Shown here piece after piece: positions 27,573-36,378 of a DNA stretch of 43,403 nt. The notes below the pieces were generated by a model that did not search any database, was not told the DNA's origin, and saw nothing but the letters and a program-made list of their open reading frames with translations. The translations under genes were made by a program, and so were the position numbers. Location: contig JASHRF010000018.1 in the NCBI GenBank assembly GCA_030037545.1, forward strand, positions 1-43,403, written 5' to 3'. Source of the DNA: Acidobacteriaceae bacterium (GTDB lineage: Bacteria > Acidobacteriota > Terriglobia > Terriglobales > Acidobacteriaceae). Position 1 is the stretch's first letter. Each line of letters opens with the position of its first letter.

Positions 27573-28568
27573 ATGCAAGATTCGATGGCAGCGGGTAACG
27601 GCGCTTCGGCGTTGAATGACACGATTCCGGTGAGCGTGAAGGGTAAGTGGGTGGATGCGCCGGTGCTGCGCGTGCATGGCCAGGAAATCGTGACCAGGGG
27701 AAAGTGGATCAAGATCGCCATGCTCCACGACGAGGACTGGGTGGAGAACGAGGTGATCGATCCCGAGGCCTGCGTGCGCGCGCTGCGCAAGCGCCACGGC
27801 TCTGCGCGCGCCGACATTTTCTGTTTTTCGCAGAAGATTCCGGATATCACTCCGCGCTATCCCGATGCCATGGAGATGCGCAGTGTCGCGGTGGCGCAAG
27901 TGCCGAGTTATGAGGGTTGGCTAAGCCAGTTGCCGGGCCCGACGCGACAGAACATCCGGCGCGCCGAGAAGCGCGGAGTGACGATCCAGGTGCGGGGGTT
28001 CGAACCCGACGTGATCCAGGGAATCTGCGAGGTACAGAATGAGACCCCGGTGCGGCAGGGAAGGCCATATCCGCATTACGGAAAGTCCTATGAGCAGGTG
28101 CGCATCGATCACGGGGCGTTTGTCGATCGCAGCGATTTTATCTGCGCCTACAGCGGAGACGAATTGATTGGCTTTTTGAAACTGGTTTACCGGGGCGGAG
28201 TGGCGTCGATTCTGCAGATGGTGTCCAAGATAGTCCATTACGAAAAGCGCACGGCCAATGGTCTGCTGGCCAAAGCAGCGGAGCTCTGCGCGGAGAAGGG
28301 GATTCGCTACCTGACTTACGGCGAGTTCAACTACGGGAACAAGGGCGATAGCTCGCTACGGGAGTTCAAGGTGCGGCACGGATTTAGCGAGATGCTGGTG
28401 CCGCGCTATTACGTTCCGCTTACGTTGTGGGGAACGATGTGCGTAAAGGCCAGGCTCTACCGTGGTCTGCACGGGTTTCTTCCTCATAGCTTGATTACGG
28501 CGGGAGTCAATCTGCGGGCTAAGTGGTACGCGAGAACGCAGCGCGCGGCGACGGCGTCTAGAGCTTGA
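27573..28568 (+). CDS. FemAB/GNAT-like acyl- or aminoacyltransferase
   Basis: A 331-residue protein whose central part resembles the GNAT-fold 'BioF2/CelD-type' domain common in polysaccharide loci. Visible are the helix LSQLPGPTRQNIRRAEKRGV (about 124-143), CAYSGDELIGFLKLVYRGGV, and ANGLLAKAAELCAEKGIRYL followed by TYGEFNYGNKGDSSLREFKV, a C-terminal GNAT-like strand-helix pair. These proteins are often proposed to attach acyl or aminoacyl groups to sugars, but few have been tested. The ATG at 27573 follows GGGAG; a GTG nine bases upstream is less likely. It sits between a GT2 and the asparagine-synthase-like gene, so decoration of the repeat unit is the natural inference. Confidence 0.75.
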   Translation: MQDSMAAGNGASALNDTIPVSVKGKWVDAPVLRVHGQEIVTRGKWIKIAMLHDEDWVENEVIDPEACVRALRKRHGSARADIFCFSQKIPDITPRYPDAMEMRSVAVAQVPSYEGWLSQLPGPTRQNIRRAEKRGVTIQVRGFEPDVIQGICEVQNETPVRQGRPYPHYGKSYEQVRIDHGAFVDRSDFICAYSGDELIGFLKLVYRGGVASILQMVSKIVHYEKRTANGLLAKAAELCAEKGIRYLTYGEFNYGNKGDSSLREFKVRHGFSEMLVPRYYVPLTLWGTMCVKARLYRGLHGFLPHSLITAGVNLRAKWYARTQRAATASRA

Positions 28569-28596
28569 ACATGCGGTAAGCGGAGCGCAGACAAGA

Positions 28597-30420
28597 ATGC
28601 CAGGGCTGGTTGGCCTTATCACACGATGGTCGCGGGAGCGCGCGGAGGCGGAAGTGCGGCGCATGAGCGGCACTCTGCGTCATGAGGCCACGTATGTGAC
28701 GGGCGCGTGGGGCGATGAGGCGCTGGGAGTTTACCTGGGTTGGGCCGCGCTGCGCGGATCGTTCGCGGAGTGCATGCCACTCTGGAATGAGCGGCGCGAT
28801 CTGGTGCTGGTGTTTTCAGGTGAGGAGTATCCGCATCCCGATTGCGCGCAGGGCCTGAAAGCGCGCGGCCATGCGGTGGGGGAAGGCGCGTCGTACCTGG
28901 TTCATCTGGCCGAGGAGCCGGGATTCCCGGAGATCCTGAACGGCAGGTTTCACGGCGTGCTGGCCGACCGGCGCACGGGAAGCATTACGCTTTTCAACGA
29001 CCGTTACGGAATGCACCGGCTCTATTATCACGAAGCGCCGGATGCATTCTATTTCGCGGCCGAGGCCAAGGCCATCCTGGCAGTGCGGCCGGAACTGCGC
29101 TCCATCGATGCGGATGGGTTGGGCGAGTTGATTGCCTGCGGCTGCACGCTCGAGAACCGCACGGTCTTCAAAGGGATTGGCGTGCTGCCGCCGGGCTCGG
29201 CATGGACCTTCCTGCAAGGCGCCGTGGAGCGGCGAGCGCAGTATTTCGATGCGCGCGCTTGGGAAGCGGAGCAGCCGCTCAATGTGGAGACTTATTACCA
29301 GCAACTGAAAGAAGTGTTTACGAGGAACCTTCCCCGGTACTTTAATGGGCGCGGAAAGGTAGGAGTATCGCTCACCGGAGGGCTGGACACGCGCGTGATT
29401 ATGTCCTGGCACAAGGCCGGGGCTGGCGAGCTTCCTTGCTATTCGTTCGGCGGGATGTACCGCGATTCTCAAGATGTGCTGGTGGCGCGCAAAGTAGCTG
29501 AAATTTGTGGCCAGACTCATGAAACGATTCCACTGGGCAGCGAGTTTCTTTCCCGTTTTCCGTATTATGCGGAGCGCACGGTCTATCTTACCGATGGATG
29601 CGTCGCAGTGCGGCACGCGGCCGACTTATACCTCAACGAGCTGGCGGAGAAGATTGCGCCGGTGCGGATGACGGGAAATTACGGCGGGGAGGTGCTGCGT
29701 AGCGTACGGGCATTCAAGCCGGTTGACCCTGTGCCGGGGTTGTTCAGCGCGGATTGTTCGGTACACATCGAACGCGCGAAGAGCACCTATGGCGGACTGA
29801 TCGACGGTCACCCGCTTTCGTTTGCTCTATTTTGCCAGGCGCCGTGGCATCATTATGGGCTGCTCAGCCTGGAGCAGAGCCAGCTTACGCTGCGCTCGCC
29901 GTTTCTCGACAATGAATTTGTGCGCACGATCTACCGCGCGCCCCAGTCTACGTTGAACAGCGACCGGATTTCGCTGCGCCTGATTGCCGACGGGAATCCG
30001 AAGCTGCGCCGGCTGAGGACGGATCGCGGGCTGGGTGGGAACCTGCCCGCATGGCTAGGGGCCGCGCAACGGAATTATTTCGAATTCACATTCAAGGCGG
30101 AATTTGCCTGCGACAACGGCATGCCGCAGTTTCTGGCGCGGGTCGATCATGCGCTCAAGGGGGCGCATTTGGAGAGGCTGTTTCTAGGCCGGCACAAGTT
30201 CTATCACTACCGGGTATGGTACCGGGACCAGCTGGCGAATTACCTTCGCGAGATGCTGCTGGATTCGCGCACGCTTTCAAGGCCTTATCTCGAGCGCAGG
30301 GTGGTTGAGGAGGTTGTGCAAGGGCACTTGAAAGGAAACTGCAATTACACGGCCGCGCTGCACAAGATACTGACGCTGGAACACCTGCACCGGTTGTTGA
30401 TCGACTCGCCATGTCACTGA
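28597..30420 (+). CDS. Asparagine-synthase-like amidotransferase lacking the glutaminase cysteine
   Basis: A 607-residue relative of asparagine synthetase B. The N-terminal class II glutaminase domain is recognisable (FNDRYGMHRLYYH, FYFAAEAKAIL) but the invariant start MCG(I/L) is here MPGLVG, so the nucleophilic Cys2 is proline. The synthetase domain begins near residue 245 with an ATP pyrophosphatase loop VGVSLTGGLDTRVIM, close to SGGLDS, and continues with TGNYGGEVLR and RSPFLDNEFV. Loss of Cys2 implies use of free ammonia or another nucleophile, as in lasso-peptide cyclases. In sugar clusters with WbpA, related proteins such as WbpS make uronamides; that role is plausible but inferred. 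The last 10 bases overlap the O-antigen-ligase gene. Confidence 0.87.
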   Translation: MPGLVGLITRWSRERAEAEVRRMSGTLRHEATYVTGAWGDEALGVYLGWAALRGSFAECMPLWNERRDLVLVFSGEEYPHPDCAQGLKARGHAVGEGASYLVHLAEEPGFPEILNGRFHGVLADRRTGSITLFNDRYGMHRLYYHEAPDAFYFAAEAKAILAVRPELRSIDADGLGELIACGCTLENRTVFKGIGVLPPGSAWTFLQGAVERRAQYFDARAWEAEQPLNVETYYQQLKEVFTRNLPRYFNGRGKVGVSLTGGLDTRVIMSWHKAGAGELPCYSFGGMYRDSQDVLVARKVAEICGQTHETIPLGSEFLSRFPYYAERTVYLTDGCVAVRHAADLYLNELAEKIAPVRMTGNYGGEVLRSVRAFKPVDPVPGLFSADCSVHIERAKSTYGGLIDGHPLSFALFCQAPWHHYGLLSLEQSQLTLRSPFLDNEFVRTIYRAPQSTLNSDRISLRLIADGNPKLRRLRTDRGLGGNLPAWLGAAQRNYFEFTFKAEFACDNGMPQFLARVDHALKGAHLERLFLGRHKFYHYRVWYRDQLANYLREMLLDSRTLSRPYLERRVVEEVVQGHLKGNCNYTAALHKILTLEHLHRLLIDSPCH

Positions 30421-31793
30421 TTGCCACTATTGCCTGCATCGGCGCGATTCTGTGGCTGTTTGCGCTGGATCGCGGGCGCGAAATGCGAACTTCGCCGGCG
30501 CTGTGGATCCCCACGGTGTGGATGCTGATCAACAGCTCGCGATCGGTGTCCGACTGGCTGCACAGGACAACGGCAGAACCGCTGTCGATGCGATATTCGG
30601 AGGGCAGTCCGCTGGACGCGGTGATCTTCGGAGCGCTGATCGTGGGCGGAATCGTGGTGCTCAATTTCAGGACGCGGCGCACCGGGGAGCTGCTGCGGCA
30701 AAACCTTCCCGTGATTTTGTTCTTTGTGTATTGCGCGCTGAGCATTCTCTGGTCCGATTATCCGTTCATCGCGTTGAAGCGGTGGAGCAAGGCGGCGGGG
30801 GACCTGGTGATGGTGCTGGTGGTGCTGAGCGATGCCGATCCGCTGAGTGCGATTCAGCGTTTTTTCAAGCGCGTGACTTTTATCCTGTTGCCGGTCTCCG
30901 TGCTGCTGATTCTGTTCTACCCCGGAATCGGAAGCGCCTACGACCCGGACGAACGGGTCGTGATGTACGTAGGCGTGACCACCTTCAAGAACCTGCTGGG
31001 CATGACCTCGATGGTGTGCGGCCTTGCGTCGCTGTGGTCGCTTATGGGCGCGTACCAGGACCGGCTGATGACACGCCGCGGGAAACATCTGCTGGCCCAC
31101 GGGCTGATGGTTCTGACCGCGGTGTGGCTGCTGGTGAAGTGCGATTCCATGACCGCGCTGTCCTGCTTTGGCCTGGCGGCTGCGGTGCTGGTGATGGCCG
31201 GGCAGCAGTGGATGCTGCGCAAGCCGAGCCGGATCCACCTGGTGATTGGATCTGCGATTGTATTACCGTTGTTCGCGCTGTTCATCGACAGCGGGCTGCT
31301 TCACGCGCTGGGACGAAAACCGAACCTGACCGACCGGACATCGATCTGGGCTGCGGTTCTGGCCATGCACACCAACCCGTTTGTGGGCGCGGGGTTTGAG
31401 AGCTTCTGGCTGGGAAATCACCTGCAGAGAGTGTGGGACCTGAGCGTGCACGGTATTCAGGAGGCGCACAATGGCTATCTTGAGGTGTATATCAACCTGG
31501 GCTGGATTGGAGAGCTGTTGCTGATCGCCATGATCGTGGCCGCCTACCCGCGGATTCTGATGGCGCTGCGCCGGATGCCGCACTGGGGAAGGTTGAGGCT
31601 GGCTTTCTTTGTGGCGGGATTGATCTACAGCCTGACCGAAGCAGGATTCCGGATGATGAACCCGGTCTGGATTGCTTTTCTGCTGGCCATAGCCGGGCCA
31701 GCGCTGGTGTTGGAGCGGAAGCCGAGCGCGCAGACTGCGCTCTCGCCGCCGACGCAGAAAGCCGCCGCGGGAAAAATACGGATTTTCCAATGA
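30411..31793 (+). CDS. O-antigen ligase/polymerase family membrane protein (Wzy-like)
   Basis: A 460-residue inner-membrane protein with roughly ten to twelve hydrophobic helices. A conserved NLTDRTSIWAAVLAM precedes GAGFESFWLGNHLQ and the family hallmark QEAHNGYLEVYINLGWIGEL, where the HNxxLE histidine and the large periplasmic loop of WaaL/Wzy_C proteins are located. In EPS loci such proteins usually polymerise flipped repeat units on undecaprenyl diphosphate. Wzy and WaaL-type ligase cannot be told apart from sequence; presence of a flippase, export protein and copolymerase here favours Wzy. It overlaps the preceding gene by ten bases and precedes the flippase by 13. Confidence 0.86.
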   Translation: MSLIATIACIGAILWLFALDRGREMRTSPALWIPTVWMLINSSRSVSDWLHRTTAEPLSMRYSEGSPLDAVIFGALIVGGIVVLNFRTRRTGELLRQNLPVILFFVYCALSILWSDYPFIALKRWSKAAGDLVMVLVVLSDADPLSAIQRFFKRVTFILLPVSVLLILFYPGIGSAYDPDERVVMYVGVTTFKNLLGMTSMVCGLASLWSLMGAYQDRLMTRRGKHLLAHGLMVLTAVWLLVKCDSMTALSCFGLAAAVLVMAGQQWMLRKPSRIHLVIGSAIVLPLFALFIDSGLLHALGRKPNLTDRTSIWAAVLAMHTNPFVGAGFESFWLGNHLQRVWDLSVHGIQEAHNGYLEVYINLGWIGELLLIAMIVAAYPRILMALRRMPHWGRLRLAFFVAGLIYSLTEAGFRMMNPVWIAFLLAIAGPALVLERKPSAQTALSPPTQKAAAGKIRIFQ

Positions 31794-31806
31794 AGCCGGG
31801 CATAAT

Positions 31807-34800
31807 ATGCCGGGCGCAGGAAAGCGAAGAGTGTTGCTTATTTATTGTTTGAGGCCGTTCGACGAAAAGGGCGCATTTGCGCCCACCGTGCCCCATGGAG
31901 GCGACACGCTGCGGCGCATGGCGGTGCGCGGCGCGGGGATGACGGTGTTGTCGGGCGGGCTCTCGCTCGCCATCCAGACGATTGCCACCGTGGTGTTGGC
32001 GCGGCTGCTCATGCCGCGCGATTTCGGTCTGGTGGCGATGGTGTCCACTTTCAGCCTGCTGCTCTCGAACTTCGGGCTGAACGGATTTACCGAAGCGGTG
32101 GTGCAGCGCGAGCACATCGATCACGCCACGGCGAGCAATCTTTTCTGGATCAATATGAGCGGCGGGTTGCTGCTGAGCGCGGGGTTTGCGGCGGCGGGAT
32201 CGCTGCTGGCGTGGTTTTACGGCGAGCCGCTGGTGGCGCCCATCAGCGTGGCCATGTCGCTGACGATTTTTTTGAGCACCGCTTCGGTGTTGCACCTGGC
32301 GCTGCTGAAGCGAGCCATGCTATTTCCGGCCGTGGCCAAGAACGACATTGTAGCCAAGGCCGCGTCGGTGGCGGTTTCGATTTTGTTTGCTGTCTGCGGC
32401 TGGGGCTACTGGGCGCTGGTGATGGGAGCGTGGGCGCAGCCGCTGAGCTCCTGCATCGGGGCGTGGCTGATGTGCCGATGGAGGCCGGGACGGCCGCGCT
32501 ACGCAGCGGGCACCGGCGAGATGTCGATTTTCGCAATGTACACCTACGGCAGGTTCAGCGTGAATTATTTTGCGCGAAACACAGACAATCTGCTGGTGGG
32601 CTGGCGGTTTGGCGCACCGGCGATAGGATTTTACAAAAAGGCCTACGACCTGTTTTCGCTGTCAGCCACGCAACTGGTCTCGTCGACCGCTGTGGTTGCG
32701 GTGTCGGCGCTGAGCCGGGTGCGCGACGACCGCGCGCAGTACCTTCGCTACCTGACGGGCGCGTTTGCGGTGATGGCGCTGGTGGGGATGGGCATTGCCG
32801 GCGACCTGACGCTGGTGGGCAAAGATTTGATTCGCGTGCTGCTGGGCGCCAAGTGGGGTCCGGCGGGCACGATCTTCACGTATTTTGCGCCCGGCATTGG
32901 AGTGATGATCCTGTACGGCACACACGGATGGATCCATCTTTCGATCGGCCGCGCGGACCGCTGGTTTCGCTGGGGTCTCGTCGAGTGGACGGTCACCATC
33001 CTGCTGTTTGTAGCCGGCCTGCACTGGGGGCCGGAGGGCATTGCAGTGGCGTGGGGCGTTTCGTACTGGACGCTGACCATTCCGGCCATGTGGTACGCGG
33101 GGCGGCCGATGGGGATTGGGGTGGGGCCGCTGCTGCAGACGGTGTGGCGCTACATCGTGGCCGCGCTGCTGGCGTGCGTGGCGAGCTTGTGGATGGTGGC
33201 GCGCTGGCCGGCGCTGGCCGCAGCCGGTGGCACAGGGGGCGCGGCGCTGCGACTGGTGGTTGAGTCCATGGTGTTCGTGGTGCTGTACCTGGGCGCGATG
33301 GTGGCGCTGCACCGCGGGCCGCATCCGCTCGAAAGGCTACTGGGGCTGGTGCGCGACATGATGTCGACGGCGCGCGCGGAGCGCTCCGGCAAAGGTATCC
33401 TCGTGCCTGTATTGCTGCTGGCGGTGTTTGCGCTGCATAGCTCTGCGCAGACGACGGCTGGGAACGTGAGATCGCGAGGAGTAGTTGATTGGGCGAGCGT
33501 AGGCGTGGGAGGGATTCCGCCGCGCACCAAAATTTGCGCGATGCTGGGCCCATCCGCGAGGCTGGCCAAAATCAACACGGCACTGGCTGTGTGCCCCAGC
33601 GGCGAATCCGTTTACCTGGAGCCGGGCACATACAGGATCACGGGCACGGTGCGGATTCCATCGAACGTGACCCTGCGCGGCGCGGGCGCTGACCGGACCA
33701 TCCTGAACGCCGTGGGAACCGGCGGGGGTGATGTGATCAGCATGGGCGAGGGTTCGGTTGCGTACCGACCGCTGCGGATTACGGGCGGCGCGGGCGCGGG
33801 GTCAACCGGCATCGAGCTTAGCGATACGGCGGGAATCCGCGCGGGAAGCTATCTGGCGATTGCCGAGAACAACGATCCGGCGTATGTTTCGGCCGCCGGG
33901 AGCGGGGGCAACTGCAACTGGTGCGATGGGTGGACCAAGGACGGGAGCCTGGCTCGCGGGCAGATTGTTGCGGTGACGGGAGTCAGCGGCCGGGCGGTGA
34001 GCATTTCACCCGCGCTCTTCAGCACCTACACCCAAGCGTCGATCGCGGTTCCATTCGAGATGGCGGAGAGCTATGCGGGCGTAGAGGATTTGCAAGTGGT
34101 TGCGAACCAGAGCGGCTACGGATCGAATTTCGGCATGGCGGCGTGCGCCTACTGCTGGATCGAGGGCGTGGAGTCAAATTATGCTGACGGCGATCACGTG
34201 GAGGTGTACTGGGGATTTCACGATGAGATTCGCGACAGCTATTTTTCCAATGCGTTTCTGCACGGGCCGGGGCAACACGATTCCGATATCCAGATGGGAT
34301 GGAAGACTACGGCCAGCCTGGTGGAGAACAACATTATCGAGCGCACGCACGCGGCGGTGATGGTGGAGTGGGGCGCGGCCGGCAACGTGATTGCCTACAA
34401 CTACACCATGGGCGAGTTCGATAACGGCGCGCCGAACCTGGATATCGGCGGCATCGATTTTCACGGTGCGCACCCGCAGTTCAATTTGCTGGAAGGCAAC
34501 GTGGTGACCATGATCGAAGCGGATTCTGTTTGGGGGACGTCGAGCGACACCACTGCGTTTCGCAACTGGGTGACGGGCGCCAACCGGATTTGCAGCCCCA
34601 TGAGCGGACGCGGGACGGTGAGCTGCGCGGGCGTGAACGGGCACTACGGGTTCCAGGCGGCGCGGGCCATAGAATTCTCGTACCTGAGCACGCGCAATAA
34701 TTTTATCGGCAACGTGGTGGGCTCGTCGGCGATGCAGTCGCTGATGGGAGATCACGGTGCGCTGCGGCAGCAACGGTCGGTGGAATTTCCCGCGCCGCGC

Positions 34801-35208
34801 AGCTACGACGGGACGGCGTACGGGTGGTCGTTCGGGTACGGAGGGACGGGAGACGATGGCTCCAGCACAGGATGTGGCGGAGGGGTTCCGCCGTGTCATC
34901 GCGGCGGGACTTCGGCAAGCGATTTTGGGCATGGGAATTATGACAATATTGGAGCATCGACGAGCTGGGTTGCGGGAGTGACGCGGGTGCTGCCGGCGTC
35001 GCTGTATCTGAAGGGCAAGCCGGCGTGGTGGGGGTCGATGCCGTTTCCCGCCACCGGGCCGGATGTGAGCGGCGGCCCGGGGCCGGGTGGACACAGCTAC
35101 GGAAATCCGGCGTGGGCTTGCTATTTGAAGGTAATGGGCGGGTCAGATGGTGGAGCGGGCGGGCCGCTGGAATTCAACGCGGCGAGATGTTACGGTACGG
35201 GGCGCTAG
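31807..35208 (+). CDS. Wzx-type flippase fused to an exported right-handed beta-helix domain
   Basis: A single 1133-codon frame. Residues about 38-510 are a polysaccharide flippase of the MATE-like/Wzx class: RMAVRGAGMTVLSGGLSLAI, ARLLMPRDFGLVAMVSTFSL and many membrane helices. It would move lipid-linked repeat units across the inner membrane. At residues 518-548 comes MMSTARAERSGKGILVPVLL running to HSSAQ, which looks exactly like a signal peptide. Residues about 565-1133 resemble a right-handed beta-helix (pectate-lyase fold): SGESVYLEPGTYRITGTVRI, PSNVTLRGAGADRTILNAVG, then NNIIERTHAAVMVEWG. No stop separates the parts. Either one fused protein is made, or translation also starts at 33358. 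The true N-terminus is unclear: no good ribosome site lies before 31807, and conserved sequence starts near 31918. Confidence 0.85.
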   Translation: MPGAGKRRVLLIYCLRPFDEKGAFAPTVPHGGDTLRRMAVRGAGMTVLSGGLSLAIQTIATVVLARLLMPRDFGLVAMVSTFSLLLSNFGLNGFTEAVVQREHIDHATASNLFWINMSGGLLLSAGFAAAGSLLAWFYGEPLVAPISVAMSLTIFLSTASVLHLALLKRAMLFPAVAKNDIVAKAASVAVSILFAVCGWGYWALVMGAWAQPLSSCIGAWLMCRWRPGRPRYAAGTGEMSIFAMYTYGRFSVNYFARNTDNLLVGWRFGAPAIGFYKKAYDLFSLSATQLVSSTAVVAVSALSRVRDDRAQYLRYLTGAFAVMALVGMGIAGDLTLVGKDLIRVLLGAKWGPAGTIFTYFAPGIGVMILYGTHGWIHLSIGRADRWFRWGLVEWTVTILLFVAGLHWGPEGIAVAWGVSYWTLTIPAMWYAGRPMGIGVGPLLQTVWRYIVAALLACVASLWMVARWPALAAAGGTGGAALRLVVESMVFVVLYLGAMVALHRGPHPLERLLGLVRDMMSTARAERSGKGILVPVLLLAVFALHSSAQTTAGNVRSRGVVDWASVGVGGIPPRTKICAMLGPSARLAKINTALAVCPSGESVYLEPGTYRITGTVRIPSNVTLRGAGADRTILNAVGTGGGDVISMGEGSVAYRPLRITGGAGAGSTGIELSDTAGIRAGSYLAIAENNDPAYVSAAGSGGNCNWCDGWTKDGSLARGQIVAVTGVSGRAVSISPALFSTYTQASIAVPFEMAESYAGVEDLQVVANQSGYGSNFGMAACAYCWIEGVESNYADGDHVEVYWGFHDEIRDSYFSNAFLHGPGQHDSDIQMGWKTTASLVENNIIERTHAAVMVEWGAAGNVIAYNYTMGEFDNGAPNLDIGGIDFHGAHPQFNLLEGNVVTMIEADSVWGTSSDTTAFRNWVTGANRICSPMSGRGTVSCAGVNGHYGFQAARAIEFSYLSTRNNFIGNVVGSSAMQSLMGDHGALRQQRSVEFPAPRSYDGTAYGWSFGYGGTGDDGSSTGCGGGVPPCHRGGTSASDFGHGNYDNIGASTSWVAGVTRVLPASLYLKGKPAWWGSMPFPATGPDVSGGPGPGGHSYGNPAWACYLKVMGGSDGGAGGPLEFNAARCYGTGR

Positions 35209-35380
35209 TGCTCCCGTCCCCTGAAGCTCGCAGCGAAAAAATGGCTTGTCATCGCTGAGCGGAGCTTGGCAGGCATTTTGGCCAAACGGAGTCAAGGAAT
35301 CTGTGGTTGTTCTTCTCGGTGAGAGCCAGCGAGCGAACCGGGCGCGCAACAAAATTCCAACCAGGAATGGAGAAAGTCGA

Positions 35381-36160
35381 ATGGCGACCAGCAAGGGCTT
35401 AACGTTAGTCGTCGGACTGGGCGAGGTAGGCAGGCCGCTGTGCACGATCCTCGAAAAGCAGGATGCGGAGGTGGTGGGCATCGACGTTGAGCCGGTTTCG
35501 ATCGACCGGCCGGTGGGCATTCTGCACATTTGTTTTCCGTTCCAGGAAGCGGCGCGCTTTGAGGCCGCGGTCGCAGAGTATGCGCGCAAGTACGGCCCGG
35601 AAATCATTGTGGTGAACAGCACGGTGGCGCCGGGAACAACGCGGTCGATCGAGGCGCGCACCGGCATTGCCAGCGTATACAGCCCGATTCGCGGCAAGCA
35701 CACCAGGATGGTGGAAGACCTGAAGCTGTATGTGAAGTTTGTGGCGGGGACGAATGCCGCTGCTACGGAACGGGTGCGGGAGCACTTTGAGGCTGCGGGA
35801 TTGAAGTCGGAGGTGATATCGACGCCCGAGACGCTGGAGCTGGCCAAGCTGCTTGAGACCACCTATTTCGGCCTACTGATCGCGTGGGCGCAGGAGATGA
35901 ACCGGTTTGCCGCGGCAGTCGATGCGGATTACGTGGAGATCGGAAAGCTCTTTCGCGAGATTGCGTATCTGCCCAGGGTGCTGTTCCAGCCGGGAGTGAT
36001 CGGCGGACATTGCGTAATGCCGAATATCGAGCTGTTGGAGCAGCACTTCGCATCGGATTTTCTCAAAGTCATGAAGCAATCGAACCAGGCGCGCAAGGCG
36101 GAGCTGGCGGTGCAGGAAGAGCAGGTGAGGGAGCGGCTGCAACCGTTGGCGCTGAGTTAG
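35381..36160 (+). CDS. Short nucleotide-sugar dehydrogenase lacking the C-terminal domain
   Basis: A 259-residue relative of UDP-glucose/GDP-mannose dehydrogenases. It has a compact NAD-binding start (TLVVGLGEVGRPLCTILEKQ), NSTVAPGTTRSIEARTG, a central helix ELAKLLETTYFGLLIAWAQE, and the catalytic-cysteine motif PGVIGGHCVMPNIELL (Cys about 211). It stops soon after, missing the roughly 150-residue C-terminal UDP-binding domain, and the Rossmann part is shortened by about 50 residues. The reading frame is clean, with GGAG ahead of ATG 35381, so this looks like a natural short form rather than a broken gene. It may act with a separate partner or on a different substrate. The frame extends to 35246 without conserved sequence. 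Confidence 0.8.
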   Translation: MATSKGLTLVVGLGEVGRPLCTILEKQDAEVVGIDVEPVSIDRPVGILHICFPFQEAARFEAAVAEYARKYGPEIIVVNSTVAPGTTRSIEARTGIASVYSPIRGKHTRMVEDLKLYVKFVAGTNAAATERVREHFEAAGLKSEVISTPETLELAKLLETTYFGLLIAWAQEMNRFAAAVDADYVEIGKLFREIAYLPRVLFQPGVIGGHCVMPNIELLEQHFASDFLKVMKQSNQARKAELAVQEEQVRERLQPLALS

Positions 36161-36181
36161 GTCGGTGGGGATCGGTAGTTT

Positions 36182-36218
36182 CCCACCCTTCGCACGATAA
36201 GACCGTGCGAAGGATGAG
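36182..36218. repeat. Palindromic repeat (hairpin), TTCCCA...GATG family
   Basis: CCTTCGCACG (36187-36196) and CGTGCGAAGG (36204-36213) form a perfect ten-base-pair stem with loop ATAAGAC, and partial pairing continues outward. It starts about 20 bases past a stop codon. A related hairpin at 37636-37672 has a different stem but similar loop and flanks. GGCGGCTTCCCA at 36289-36300 repeats at 37628-37639. It could stall transcription or protect mRNA ends, or be a mobile REP-type unit. Confidence 0.7.
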
Positions 36219-36378
36219 GCAGGCGCGGCAATTGAGATCCTGCCTTTCTCAGGCCTCAAAAGCGAGACCTGGGCACCCAATATTTATTGGCGGCTTCCCA
36301 ACCCCGGTGTTTGACGAGGGTAACTTCCAAAGGTGGTATTGATTTTCGCCCTTCTGGCGTTGAGGCTATAAGCCAGAC

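Noticed and set aside
27994..28030. GGGTTCGAACCC, resembling the T-arm of a tRNA
   Set aside because: It lies inside the coding frame of the FemAB/GNAT-like gene, and no acceptor, D or anticodon arms can be placed around it.
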